From positions 46,144,510 through 46,208,509 of the forward strand of contig OZ020489.1 of assembly GCA_963971405.1 (NCBI GenBank): a stretch of DNA of 64,000 nt. Direction: 5' to 3'. This DNA is from Psococerastis gibbosa. Its lineage: Eukaryota; Arthropoda; Insecta; Psocodea; Psocidae. Both the position numbers and the translations under genes were made by a program. Below the pieces are notes generated by a model. That model did no database searches and was not told the DNA's origin. It worked only from the letters and a program-made list of their open reading frames with translations. Positions 12,188 to 24,070 of this stretch are shown in pieces (position 1 is the stretch's first letter; each line of letters starts with the position of its first letter).

Positions 12188-13080
12188 TAAAAATCGGGCT
12201 TGTGCTGGGACCTCCCTATACAATTAATATTGAAAACTTGAAATATTTGGGTATACAAACAGACTTCAGTAGAAAAATTGTCAATAAGACTACGTTATAC
12301 CATTGAATATATAACACTATAGTACTATATATTCAATGGTTATAGAGTATATAAGTATTTACCGAACACGTGCGAAGGGAATGTTTCCCATTCAGCAAGA
12401 AAAGTGCCGAATGCAGCAAGTATTCATTTCAAAAACCTACTCAGTCTTATTTCTAACTTCCAATTTTTCTCCCTGAGGAGATCCCCGGATCCCCTCTGAC
12501 GAATATATACAGCAATAGCTTCAAGAAGAGGGCTAAATTTCTTCTGGTCTCCCCGTTGCACCCCCACACCATAACTGACTAAAATCCTAGATCAGCATTC
12601 ATCGCCCAACTTAGGCAGACATTTCTTTGCTGGGCTTCCAACAAATATTGTATGTACGTATATGTAAATGCAGCTCCTATAAGACAAGTGCAAAAATTAC
12701 GCAGGCCAACAAAACAAATGTTTGCAGAAACATTTTGAACTAATTTACCTAAATATGACGTACTTTAGCCGTTTGGGTTCCGAACGAGCATTTGACATAA
12801 TTCTTTTGTATCGTCCACAATTATCGCACAATGTGGCATTCATATATAATATGTAACAAATTACGTAAAATGTAATAATGCATGTAAAAAATTCAGTTCA
12901 TCGCAATATTAAAATGGTTACCGGTATGTAAAATATATAGTAGATTACTAAATAGATAAATATTTTACTTCTCTCTGTGAATTTCCTTTTCTTCGATGAT
13001 AATAATAATTATTAGTGCTTTGTGAAGTGACTGACAGTAATCGCCCATCATTTTGGTTTTCCACAGTCCCTTTGGTGTTA
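12188..13080. other. Non-coding stretch with a short palindrome
   Basis: At about 12299-12340, ACCATTGAATATATA and TATATTCAATGGT form a hairpin-capable inverted repeat. No gene or known element was seen in the remainder. Confidence 0.4.
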
Positions 13081-13082
13081 GT

Positions 13083-13960
13083 GCTTTCCAATTTATACGT
13101 AGTATAAGGAAAGCTTTGAGAAATTTTCGATTCCGAGATTCCAACGGATTTTCACGTTTTGAGGTCCCAGGAACCCAAAAAAGTGGTTTTTACGAAATGT
13201 CTGTCTGTCGCTCTGTCTGTCTGTATGCCTGTATGTCTGCCTGTCTGTCTGTTCATCGATTTCCGGGCAAACTACTCTGCCGATTTTGAAGAAATTTTGC
13301 ATGTAAGTTCACAAAAATCATACCTCGAGACAATTTTTTTTATTTCGGGATAACTCAATTTGGGAGGGTTTAATTTTCAAAAAACTCCAAAAAACGTCTA
13401 AAAAAATTATTTCTCAAAAACGGCTCCAACGATTTCTGTTTAATTCACATATCTTGTAGTCGTTATTAATCTTAACAAAATGCAGGGGTCGCTTGCCCCT
13501 TCATAGTTTGCTTCTGGGGGTAAAAAAATAAAAATAACTAAATTTTCATGAAAAATGATTAAAAAATAATTTTTCTGCGAAACCTTTCTATCGATTATTT
13601 CTACCTTCAGGCATGTTTTAGGTGTTAAATTGAGTAACGAAATCGGACAGGTTGCATTCCCAAAAACTATTCGGTTTTGCACAAAAAATTATTTTTTTGA
13701 AAAAATGATAGAAAATTCACACTTAAATGCATTGCGTGCCCTGCCATTATTGCTGTGTGATGTGTTGGTCTGACCTATCTAGAAATTACCTCACTTCCAG
13801 TGATGTCAGATGGGAACCCCCCCCCCCCCTTCCGAAATATCGGAAATTTAACCGTAGGAAAATTATTTACCATGAAATTATTCATTTTCTCTATCTGCTA
13901 ATTTTGATAAATTGGAAAGCATGTTCGAGTAAACTCGGACCGGTTCTTTCTTTTATGTCC
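13083..13960 (+). mobile_element. Family A dispersed repeat, near full length
   Basis: This is a complete-looking copy. GCTTTCCAATTTATACGTAG starts it at 13083. A CTGTCTGTC tract runs 13198-13252, GATTTCCGGGCAAACTACTC follows, then the GGGGGTAAAAAAATAAAAAT block, a C run at 13817-13829, and the inverted end ATAAATTGGAAAGC. It finishes GTTCGAGTAAACTCGGACCG. The terminal inverted repeat is 14 bp. It is non-coding. Confidence 0.8.
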
Positions 13961-14705
13961 CGATGAAAGCGTTCGCATTTGTTTTCAGTTTTTTTTCTTC
14001 ATATTTGGCCATGTCCTCTCATTCATCAACCTCCTCCAGGTCTGATTATTAAACCAGTTCCAGCATTGTTGTGTAGCTGTTCTCAATCTGGTTTCTTTTT
14101 CTCTTCCTTTCTGATCCTTTCCATAACCAGTTTTTTTTTCATTCTCATTCAACTAGTGTGATATTCTCTCTGTTATAATGATTGCTTTAGTACTCCATGG
14201 TACTACTGCATAAAAAACCAACACATGTTTCCAACATAAAAATTTTAAACTGTTGAAAATAATCGTTACACATATAATGTTTAGTTACAATGTATCTTAT
14301 TAATATTAAAATGTGAGAAAATCGTTAGTGATGCCACTTTCTTGTCCCCCCCCCCCCCCGCAATCAAAGCACCAAATTACGCAAAAATCACGTAAAGTTA
14401 TTGAAAAGGTATATTTTCATCGATCCTCAGTGTTGAGAAAAAGATATAACTTCATTTTAATAATTTTTCACTTTTTTGCGTAATTTTTTATATTACTTGA
14501 GTACATACCGATACGGCGACACCCTATCTATCATATACTGTATATGCTGAGAGCTGGTCGTCCTTTCTAGAGTACAATTTAACAAATTGATATTGGGGTG
14601 TGATCCCGCTAAAATTGACTTTTTTTGGAATGCCTCTATCTAGCCTACCATAGTCCAGAGCACACTGTATATATCAACAAAACCTAAGTTTTCAAACCAT
14701 ATGTG

Positions 14706-14872
14706 CAAGGCCGTAGCCAAGGGGGGTTCAACCGCCCCCCCCCCCACCCGAAATTAAATGGCTTGATACTAGATAGAATCAGATTTTGAGAGAAAAAATA
14801 AAAACCACTATGTAACACCCAATGAAATTTCTAACCCCCCCCCCCCGAAAAAAAATCCTGGCTACGGCCTTG
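14706..14872. mobile_element. hAT-like MITE with G/C runs
   Basis: The ends are CAAGGCCGTAGCCA and TGGCTACGGCCTTG, exact inverted repeats, with C runs inside each end. The flanks CATATGTG and CATATATT agree at 6 of 8 positions, as expected of an old 8-bp duplication. The interior (CTTGATACTAGATAGAATCA…) is shared with 62340-62430. Confidence 0.65.
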
Positions 14873-14894
14873 CATATATTTACATACATATACA

Positions 14895-15110
14895 TCATGT
14901 AGAGTAGGGGTACAGACTCTGACTTTCACCCGAATGGTTGCTGGTTCGAGTCCCACACTTGCTACATTTTCTGGCCATGCTTCGGAGGGCATGTTAAGCA
15001 GGCGGTGCCAGGCTTTCCTAGTTGAGTGTAAGAGAGGGCTTATAGCCCTAACTCCGCTAGGTTGGCTTAGTAATAGAACAAAAAAGACAATATTTATTTA
15101 TTTACTTTAT
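14895..15110 (+). mobile_element. tRNA-derived SINE, full length
   Basis: It starts TCATGTAGAGTAGGGGTA, has B box GGTTCGAGTCCC at 14942-14953, body TGGCCATGCTTCGGAGGGCA, then AACTCCGCTAGGTTGGCTTA and an ATTTATTTATTTA tail. It is the clearest copy in the window and defines the orientation of the others. Confidence 0.85.
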
Positions 15111-15114
15111 ATGC

Positions 15115-16300
15115 TATCTGATATCTCGCATTCACAAAAGATCCATGTACGGGTTGAAATCGACCACGGCCCATCAGCCAGGACTCTACTGCATCAGTAT
15201 TAAAGTAAATATCATTATACAAGTTCTTGCATATTATTGTTGCACATAAATACAAAAATTGCAATATTTTTTATACTAAATTGACGGGAAGTAAAATATA
15301 TTTGTGGCTCGAAATTTTCCGGCTAATCAGATCGGCATGTAAAACAAGTAGGTAGTCAGAGTTGAACATACCCCGTAGCCCTGTGCCTGTGCTCTTGTTG
15401 TTCTCGGTACTTTGTAAGAAATAAGGTTGAGTGACGCAGAGCCAGTTGTGCAAACTGTGGTGTGTTGACAGAGCCATGTGTACCCAAGTGCGCTGTCGAC
15501 GCCACAGCCTCGTCGGAACTAATGGCCAAGAAAAATCGGCTGTTGACTGACATTTTCTGAATCAGTAAGTTTTCCACTTTTTGATCCTAAAGATTGTGTA
15601 ATTTAAAATTAGCGGTTGTTGTACGTGGGCAATGAAATGCAATTTCGTAGAAATGGGTTTGCAACAACCTTCCACGTTAGCGTATTGCTAATTGCTATTG
15701 CGTATTTATTACCATCAAACCTTTGTGCAAATTTCAGCAAATAAAATAACAAATTCATTTCGAAGGGAGTCCAAAATCACTGCACGAAACCTCCAATATC
15801 CTCACAATGTTATTTAAGAAGTAATCCTCTGATCTTATTGCCCTAATTTCACCAATAAAAAATTAAAATTACCAGGGTGTAATCCTCTTTAAAGGGAACA
15901 CACAGTAACTTATATACTTTGGTCGCCCGTTGGTTCAACGCAAAAAAATCCAATACATAATATGAATTTTATGTATCTGTATCAAATGGTTATACGTGTA
16001 TAGAGGCCAAAAAGTGCTCATTTCAACGTTTTTGCATGGCAAGAAAAACGGGTCATTTTATGCAAACCGACAGATCCATATATATATTGGTATAATATAT
16101 ATATTGGTAATAACCATGTAATGGAGATAACTAAATTTAAATGAAAACAGCAATATATTTTAAATGAACTTGTGATACATTGTAAATGAGCCTTGCTAAT
16201 GGATAGTGTTACTAGTTACTTCAGCAATCGGACATTCTAACAAGTAATGTATTAGACAGCAGTTCCATTCCCTAGAGCTGAACTTTTTGTGAGTGATAAC
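15115..16300. other. Non-coding stretch, one family E fragment
   Basis: Near 15150-15195, TTGAAATCGACCACGGCCCA and CAGCCAGGACTCTACTG match the right end of family E. The remainder has no recognised gene or element; TATATATTGG repeats occur at 16078-16110. Confidence 0.4.
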
Positions 16301-16306
16301 GGGGTC

Positions 16307-17147
16307 AGCCCGTACATGCTTTTCTATTCATCAATTACGATTGGTACTGTAATAGTTCTTTGGTAAATAATTGTCCAAGGGTTAAATTTTGTATTATGTT
16401 CAATTTTCGAGTATCCCTATCCCAAGGCACTGAATTGATCAATGGTTCGTTTGGTCAAGAACGGGCTAAACAAAACGATACAGCACAGTAATTGTGACAG
16501 GATATGCTAGGGCCTAAGCTAAGGTATGTATTGTGGCATGAATTATCCATAATTACTTCAAAAATAATTTTTTGTTCAAAACCAAGTCTTAGTTTGACAA
16601 AGCAACCTGTTCGGTCTTGCTACTATATTTAACACCTATAACATACGTGAAATAAGGAAGCATCGATTGAAAGGTTCCACAGAAAAATTATTTTTTAGTC
16701 TTGTTTCAAGAAAATTGAGAATATTTTATTTTTTTGCCACCAGATTCTGGGGCTCAGAACAAATCTATCAAGGAGCAAGCCACCTATTGCATTTTCTTTA
16801 CATTAAGAACAACTACACAATGTGGAAATTTGGAGCTGTTTTAAGGAAAAGATTTTTTTCGCCCTATTTTTTACGTTTTTGGAGAGTCCTCCAAAATTGA
16901 GTTAGTACAAACTAAAAAAATTCATTCCGAGGCATGATTTCTTGTGAACTTACATACCAAATTTCATGAAAGCCCACCCTGTAGTTTCCCCACAAATCGA
17001 CAAACAGGCGGACGGACAGCCAGACATTTCGTAATAACCACTTTTTGGGGTTCCTGGGACCTCAAAACGTGTATAGAGCCGTTGAAATCTCGGAGTCGAA
17101 AATTTTGACATAGCTTTCTTTATATACTGCGTATAAATAGGAAAGCA
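16307..17147 (-). mobile_element. Family A repeat, divergent subfamily
   Basis: It has CCTATCCCAAGGCACTGAATTGATCAATGG in place of the G-run segment (a pattern shared with 41720, 53400 and 61630), then the usual TCCACAGAAAAATTATTTTT block. It ends with GACGGACAGCCAGACATTTC and ATAAATAGGAAAGCAATG. It is more diverged than other copies. Confidence 0.6.
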
Positions 17148-17435
17148 ATGCACACCAGGAGCCCGAGCATCGCGCTCGGTTGCAGTATAATACTCGATTG
17201 GTTAATCACAAATGTGGTAATTTAATTGTTCAACTCCCCTACCTGTAGGCGTACACTGGTTAATTACGATATTAGTGATTTTACAACCTGGCTTTGAAAA
17301 CATGAAATTTCAAAAAAAAAATTCATCACGAATGATTGCAATCTTTTCTCTTTCTTTTAAAATCGTTGCTATAGTAAAAGTAAGGTACAGGGCAAACAGC
17401 TTTCCTTATTCTAACTTATAAATAAGACAGAAAAG

Positions 17436-17998
17436 ATCCCTTTCAGCTCCGGCCGATCAGGTGTAGGGAGATTTCATAAAAGCAGGTTTCTCTTTCCCTT
17501 ATAAATGATAACTTAAAGTACAATAGAACCTATTTCCCACAATCACCGACCCCGCTTTTGGCATTTTAAAACGCTATGTAGATAACTATGAACATGGATT
17601 TTGTTAGTAAACAACCAAAAATGAATATACAAGTAATAATACAACATGACTAAAAGTAAGCTGTAATTGTGGATTACAGTAGTTCTATAGTACCCACTAC
17701 CCACCAAAAAAATATTGACAGTCTAACGTAACATGTATCTTGGAACTGTTCTGCTAATATACAGTCTGGCTTCTCCTTATACAACGCTTTGCAGACGACT
17801 GAACTTATGTGAACGTGTCACATCATTTTCACATTGACTTGTAATCGTTGATTGGTCGTGAAAAGGGTTAATTAGCATTATCGTAGATAAAAGTACGGGT
17901 TTAGGCTCAAGGGGTCATGAAAAAGAAAAGTTGTGAAGGATGAGTTTTTCGGAAGTCGAACATTGGTCGCCATCTCAATAGGTAGATGAATCTCCCTA
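17436..17998. mobile_element. Family B repeat copy
   Basis: It shares with 11560-12187 the opening ATCCCTTTCAGCTCCGGCCG, the TTAGCATTATCGTAGATAA block, and the closing GTCGAACATTGGTCGCCATC and AGATGAATCTCCCT. It is non-coding. Confidence 0.55.
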
Positions 17999-18217
17999 AA
18001 ATATAGGCTTGGAAAGTTGCTTGATTATTGTTTAGCTTGCCCCTTACTACAAAAATATGATGTTATCAGCGTATTATCGTATTATGAACCCAAAAAAGTC
18101 TTATGATATGCAATATTTTTAATTCTACAATAGCGCCTGTGAAAGGTTAAAAAAAAATGAATTACTGTACTTTTGAGCGGGAAACGTAAAAACATACGTA
18201 GCCTATATACTGTATAT

Positions 18218-18925
18218 CCCAACCAAAACACTTCGTTTAAAAACAAGCCAAATTCCTACCAATTGTAAGTGTGTAAAAAGTTTAGCCAATTAATGTTGTC
18301 AGATCGTATCAGTTCATCAGTTAACCAAGTTCCTTGGTCTTTAAATGTTGTGAGGTACGAAATCTTTTTAATATTATTATTAGGCCTAGAAGTTGCCAAA
18401 CTTCTTAGGTCTAGTAAAGTTGTCCGGTACGGAATCGCTCAAAGTTTATTTTTAAACTAAGAAACACAAACAACTTGGCCACGCGGATGCTGAAATGCAG
18501 GTGTAGAAGGTCTTAATTAACATACTGTACTTAAAAATATTACTTCCATATTAACTTTTAATAACATGGAAGAGGACTTCTTGTATAATGTACTAACGGA
18601 ACCTCACTTCGATATTAACGTGTAATAACATTGCTGAGGAACTGACGAGATGCTACAACGCTATGGCCAAGTTGAATTTGTGCTTCTCAGTTTAAAAGTA
18701 AACTTTGAGCGAATTCGTGCCTGACAACTTTACTAGACCTAACAAGTTTGGCAACTTCTAGGCCTAATAATAAAATTTAAAAGATTTCGAATACCTCACG
18801 ACATTTAAAGACCAAGGAACTTGGTCAACTGTTGGATCTGACAACATTAATTGCTGGCAAAACTTTTTACACACTTACAATTGGTAGGAACGTGGCTTGT
18901 TTTCATATGAAGTGTTTTGGTTGGG
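18218..18925. mobile_element. Foldback element with long inverted arms
   Basis: The left arm starts CCCAACCAAAACACTTC and the right arm ends GAAGTGTTTTGGTTGGG. The pairing continues inwards for about 250 bases per arm (for example CCTACCAATTGTAAGTGTGT against ACACACTTACAATTGGTAGG, and ACCAAGTTCCTTGGTCTTTA against TAAAGACCAAGGAACTTGGT). The centre has two loose repeats of an ACTTC.ATATTAAC…AATAACAT unit. No open frame of note; target duplication unclear. Confidence 0.8.
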
Positions 18926-19267
18926 ATCTCATAATTTTTTGCAGTAGGTCTATTTACTGGAATCCCACGGAAAGTCCCGGAAAATGAAAGTCTGCTTATA
19001 TTTAGAACAAAAATATAAACTCAATGTTAAAATACGAAAAACTGTAGAAACTCGGAAACCCCCCGGAATCCCCCGGAACATAATAGGCCTAACCCCCCCC
19101 CCCAGAATCCCCTGGGAAAACAAATTTAGTGATTACATGAGTGTCCCTCCATTTCCAAATTAAAAAATAGGCAAAAGCGTAAAAAACTCCCAGAGAAAAC
19201 CGCTTGACAGAAATCTATGAAACATTCCATACTTACGAATAGAGCATGGTCCCAAACCAATAAAAGA

Positions 19268-20152
19268 ACCAGTCCGAGCTTACTCGAACATGCTTTCCAA
19301 TTTATCAAAATTAGTAAATAGAGAAAATGAGTAATTTCTTGGTAAATAATTTTCCTATGATTAAATTTCCGATATCTCGGGGGGGGGGGGGGGGGATTGT
19401 CCACCTGACGCCACTGGATGTGAGGTAAATTCTAGATAGGTCAGACCAACACATTACCACAGAGCAATACTGGCAGGGCACGCAATGCATTTGAGCGTGA
19501 ATCTTCTATCTATTTAAAAAAAAAAAAACATTTTTTTGTACAAAACCAAAATACTTTTCTGGGAAAGCAACCTATTTGGTTTTGTTACTCTATTGAACAC
19601 CTAAAACATACCTGAAGGTAGAAATCATCGATATATAGGTTCCACAGAAAAAATATTTTTTAGTCATTTTTCATTAAAATTTTGTTATTTTTATTTTTTT
19701 ACCCCCAGAAGAAAACTATCAAGGGGCAACCGACCGCCCGCATTTTGTCAACATTAATAACGACTACGATGTATGGGAATTAAACAGAAATCGTTGGAGT
19801 CGTTTTGGATAAATAATTTTTTTAGACGTTTTTTTTAGTTTTTTGAAAATAAAACCCCCCCAAATTGAGATAGCCCAAAATAAAAAAAATTGTCCCGAGG
19901 TATGATTTTTGTGAACCTACATGCCGAATTTCATCAAAATCGACTGAGTAGTTTGCCCGGAAATCGACGCACAGACAGAGCGACAGAGCGACAGAGCGAC
20001 AGAGCGACAGAGTGACAGACAGACAGACATTTCGTAAAAACCACTTTTTTGGGTTCCTGGGACCTCATAACGTGTAAATCCGTTGAAATCTCGGAATCGA
20101 AAATTTCGACCATCACAAAGCTTTCCTTATACTACGTATAAATTGGAAAGCA
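19268..20152 (-). mobile_element. Family A dispersed repeat, full length
   Basis: It begins AAAGAACCAGTCCGAGCTTA, has a G run at 19380-19395, a GACGCCACTGGATGTGAGG block, and ends with five near-copies of GACAGAGC (from 19973) plus GACAGACAGACAG, then CTTATACTACGTATAAATTGG and the terminal end. Flanks give no clear duplication. Confidence 0.8.
19973..20033. repeat. GACAGAGC microsatellite inside family A
   Basis: GACAGAGC repeats about five times then passes into GACA repeats. The same slot in other copies holds shorter GACA or CTGT runs, so this is length variation inside the element. It is not a CRISPR array: there are no spacers. Confidence 0.8.
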
Positions 20153-20619
20153 AACATTATGAAAAGAAACCTACTTTATTGAATGAGCAGCGGCCAATAA
20201 TGTCACAAAAAAATATATGAATTTGTTGCTATTAGTTCAGGTAATAAACCAGCTAGGACTCATGTCATAATTTTTTTATTAGTTTCTTACCACCCTCAAT
20301 ACAATAAGTGTGAAAAATTTCATCTTTCTGCGATCAGTGGTTCTCTCAAAACATTTGTGTCAATACGTTCCGCCATTTTTGACCTTTTGGGGGTGTCAGC
20401 TCTCAGTCCCCTGATTAGGTAGAGAGACGAAATTTTGCACACTCATTATCAAGACTGGGAAGCCTGAAAAATTTGGTTAAGCTGGGTGCCATAGGAGCGC
20501 TACAGGAGCAGCTCAGAAAGGCCGATTTCGGGGTTTTCGTTGTTTAGAAAAAGACTATTTGGCAGCACTCATATGGTTTGATATGATCTCGGGGGTGTGC
20601 AGGAACTTGGCTCGCGCGC

Positions 20620-21290
20620 TAACACATTTTGAACGGTAGGTGATTTTTGACTCAGGGGGTCATGAAATAAAAAGTTGTGAAGAAATTTTCCATTGGTCGC
20701 CGTCTCAATAGGTAGATGAATCCCCTTAAAATTAGTGATGTTGAAGTATTGCATTTGTTTAAATTATTGTTTTTTAACTGAGGATCTATTTTCACATGAA
20801 GTGGCCTGTAAACAAATTTGGTCGACTTTTAACTTTCCTATTTGTAAGGAAAGCTTTGCGATGGTCGAAATGTTTGATTTCGAAATTTCAATGAATTCAT
20901 ATGTTTGAGGTCCTAGGAACTAAAAAAGGTGATTTTAACTCTATGTCTCTCGGTCGGTCTGTTGCATGAAATTTCGTATATAGGTTCACATTTTCGCATC
21001 TCGAGACCATTTTTTATTTTTTTATTTTGGGTTACTTCAATTTTTGAATCTCCAATAACTAAATAAAAACTACTAATTTTTTTTTCTAAAAAACGGTACC
21101 AGCTATATTTTCTTTAAATTCTCATAGTCTTTATTAATGTAAACAAAACCCAAAGGTCACTTGCCTGACTTGCCCTTTGATAAGTTGGCTTTGGGGCAAA
21201 ATAAAATAAAAAAACTGAAAAGTGACTAAAAAATAATTTTATTTCGGAGCTTTTCTTTCGATGCTTTCTAACTTGAGATATGTTGATATA
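20620..21290 (+). mobile_element. Family B fragment followed by truncated family A
   Basis: 20620-20735 carries AACACATTTTGAACGG, CAGGGGGTCATGAAATAAAA and TTGGTCGCCGTCTCAATAGG of family B. 20837-21290 is a diverged family A copy (GTAAGGAAAGCTTTGCGATG, AATTTCGTATATAGGTTCAC, CTTGCCCTTTGATAAGTTGG) lacking its left end and most of its right half. Confidence 0.55.
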
Positions 21291-21450
21291 GATAATTCAT
21301 GCCCCATTACGATGCATTCCTTTTCTCCCCAGCGTTAACGGAAGACTGGCCATGGGATTGGCCACATATTGCAGAGCAATATAATGTAAATTTTCGGCAA
21401 CCACAAAAAGTACCGCAGCCTTTTTGGTAATCACAAATAATGATCTTTGG

Positions 21451-22215
21451 CATTGGCGTAAATAGGGGGGTCCTGGGGGCGCTTAGCCCCCCCTCCAGGT
21501 CCATCCGTAGCCCCCCCCCCCAGGATTTCTGGTGACAAAGACGTAGTATCCACAAAAATGTAAGGGAAATTCATTCTTAGTTTGCTTACTTTACATGAAA
21601 AAAATCAACATATTGACCAGGTACTTTCACAAAAAATATATTACTCAAAATGCTTAAAACCCCAATACTTCTGAGCTATTTTTTTCCAAATTCCTGCCCC
21701 CCCCCCCAAGGATTTCTGTTGACAAAGACGTTATGGAGGCGAAAAGCATAGTGTCCACAATAACGAAAGGGAAATTAATTCTTGGTATTTCACATGAAAG
21801 ACATCATGAAACAAATCAACATATTGATATAGAATATTGCAGACCTATTTTTTCAAAAATTTTCTTCGGGGGAGACCTCCGGGCCCCCTCAGTGGTAGGT
21901 TTATTCGTCTGTAAAATCTCAACAGTGCGTACTGCTTGCAAAATGCGTAAAACCTCCCTAATTTGGGTCTATTCATCATTTTTTTCTCCGGGGGAGACCC
22001 CCGGGCCCCCCTTGCTCCAGGATAGAATATTCGTAAAACCTCACTAATTTGGGCCCAATTATCATTTTTTTTTCTCCGGGGGACCCCCGGGCTCCCCTTT
22101 CTCCAGGGTATAATATGCGTAAAACCTCACTAATTTGGGCCCATTTATCGACTTTTTCCTCGGGGGGATCAAGGTCATGCCCCCCCCCCAGAAATTTAGG
22201 GAATTTACGTCAATG
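21451..22215. mobile_element. hAT-like element with internal tandem units and G/C runs
   Basis: The ends CATTGGCGTAAATAGG and GGAATTTACGTCAATG are inverted. The flanks ATCTTTGG (21443-21450) and ATCTTTAG (22216-22223) match 7 of 8. Inside, two copies of AGGATTTCTG(G/T)TGACAAAGACGT are followed by three to four units of GCGTAAAACCTCACTAATTTGGGCCCA, each with a CCGGGGGAGACCCCCGGGCC box. No transposase is seen. Confidence 0.75.
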
Positions 22216-22223
22216 ATCTTTAG

Positions 22224-23110
22224 ATGGTACCGGAAGCTGCTTGTTACTGTTGGGCTGCAAAACTTGGTTTCTGAAAACCCAACCCCAGTCCCAGTGTTGA
22301 TTAAGAGAATTTGTGTGGTACATTATTGGACTTGGTTGTACACCCGACACAGGTTTTCTTCGGCTTCTCTTAATTTAAACCTTAAACCTGCTGCGACATT
22401 GAATGCACACTGCAGTTCAAGTCGACTTGAGACCACTCATCAATGAATTTATAAAGCGAAATAAAATTACAAGAGCTGCTTTTTTTTTAAATAATTTCCT
22501 TGTGTATAATAAATCTGTTGAGATGAATTATAGTGAGTGTCTCCATAGTGACTTCCTGGAACTTATTAGAAAAACTTTATAAATTTAAAAAATTCATTTC
22601 CCCTTGGTTTTGCCAAAACTGGGCCTTTCATGTGCTCATTTTGAAGGTATTGTAATTTCTCACGTCATTTTGTAAGCCATATTTTTGCCGTAAAGTGAAT
22701 AATTGCAGTGCTTAAAAATTGAATGCTTCCTCCGTTTCGGGGGGCATAAAAAGTTTAGCGTGCATGCGATTTTAGGCTATTCATTCGGTAATTCAACACA
22801 TCCTGAGGAGTCAAAACACAAAAGCTGAGCTTGTACCGAACTCACCCGATACAAGCAATTCTAAGCATACTGGCCTATCAGGCGAACACATGCCTTAACC
22901 AAGAGACTAAACATATTATAGGTATGTAAGTTTTCAATAAAAACTTTAACGGCGCCTTATCCCTCCCCAGATCTTGATCTTGCAGGAGTTTCAGTTTTGG
23001 GTATCATCCGGCGAGAGACCGATGGTCCTGAGGTCCTCCCTCACTTTCGTCTCAATGGACATCCTCGGTCGTCCTATAGGTCTTGCCCCCCCCCCCCCCG
23101 TGTAGTCCCT
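22224..23110. other. Non-coding stretch
   Basis: No exon or element end was recognised. A C run occurs at 23085-23099 just before the family G element. Short open frames at 22135-22446 start inside the preceding element and are not convincing. Confidence 0.4.
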
Positions 23111-23116
23111 AACATG

Positions 23117-23238
23117 AGGTGGCTATTCCACTTGTCAATTTATCTTCAATAATTGATGAGATTTTTTCTTTCCTCTGTGTCATCTCATCAATTATTGATG
23201 CACAAATGACGGAATATTGACAAGTAGAATAATCGCCT
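23117..23238. mobile_element. Short palindromic MITE, family G copy 1
   Basis: GGTGGCTATTCCACTTGTCA at the left pairs with TGACAAGTAGAATAATCGCC at the right, and CAATAATTGATGAGAT pairs with ATCTCATCAATTATTG in the middle, so nearly the whole 122 bp folds. The same ends occur around 46617-47056. Confidence 0.75.
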
Positions 23239-23739
23239 AAGTAGTTTATACATTGTATCAGAAAAAAACCTTCTCACAACAGTGATCGCGAACTGGATCA
23301 AATTATGAAAAATTATTATCTCAATAATAAAAAATTCTCTACGAAATAATAAATTACAAATAAATTGAAATAGTATTGTATTACTAGTAGTAAGTGAGAT
23401 TTCAATAATAGTATCTAATTTGAGAAAAAAATTAATCACATTGGATTTAGCGTCAAACCAGGGGTTTAAAATGGCCGGCAAGAGATAAAAATGGGCTCGG
23501 TAATAAGGGTTGCCTAATTTCCGCCCCGCAAACTTTAATCCCGTTAGTTGTGATGGCCCTTTCAGTGTCATTGAGGCGTCAGCGACCATTCAGAGCGAAC
23601 CCTTTAGTAGGTTGCGGCTCATTACTTACATTCAAATCCAGCACCAAGTCTTCCTTACAATTTCAATTTCTGTCAAGGTCTGAAGGTTGCCTACTGTTAC
23701 AACAATAAAAGAACCGTTGCGTGTGAACCCGTACATGCT

Positions 23740-23890
23740 TTCCCAAGCAAATTTTGGTTTTCAATAAAGAATTATTTTTTGAAAAAATTATGGATAATTG
23801 ATGCCCCAATACGTCGTGTACCCTGCCAATTGTCATTATTATTATTATGAATTATAACATGGATAAATTCAGTGCTTTGGGATAGCAACA
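23740..23890 (+). repeat. Family A fragment
   Basis: TTTTGGTTTTCAATAAAGAA, then TTTGAAAAAATTATGG, then GTACCCTGCCAATTGTCATTATT follow the family A right-half order but are diverged and cut off at both sides. Confidence 0.45.
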
Positions 23891-24070
23891 CAAATTATTT
23901 ACCCTGGAGTCACTCAGCGATTCCGAAAAGGAGTTAGCTTCCACAGGTAATCAATTCATTGCAAAAACTAGCAGTAAGCTTATAGTGTAAAATCTATTTG
24001 GACGGCAAGTTTTTATTGTCTTTTGTATTGTGTTTTCTCACTAACTTATTCTATACGTTTATAATTAATT

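Noticed and set aside
13159..13353. Open frames with SVCLSV / LFIDFRANYS residues in many places
   Set aside because: They arise from the CTGTCTGTC tract and its neighbour inside family A; the same peptide in many copies reflects the repeat, and the frames are broken differently each time.
14942..14953. GGTTCGAGTCCC as part of a real tRNA gene
   Set aside because: The tRNA-like head is incomplete, is followed by a SINE body, and is repeated elsewhere with the same body.
19973..20033. Regular GACAGAGC repeats as a possible CRISPR array
   Set aside because: The units are contiguous, with no unique spacers, and the locus is inside a transposable repeat in a eukaryotic genome.
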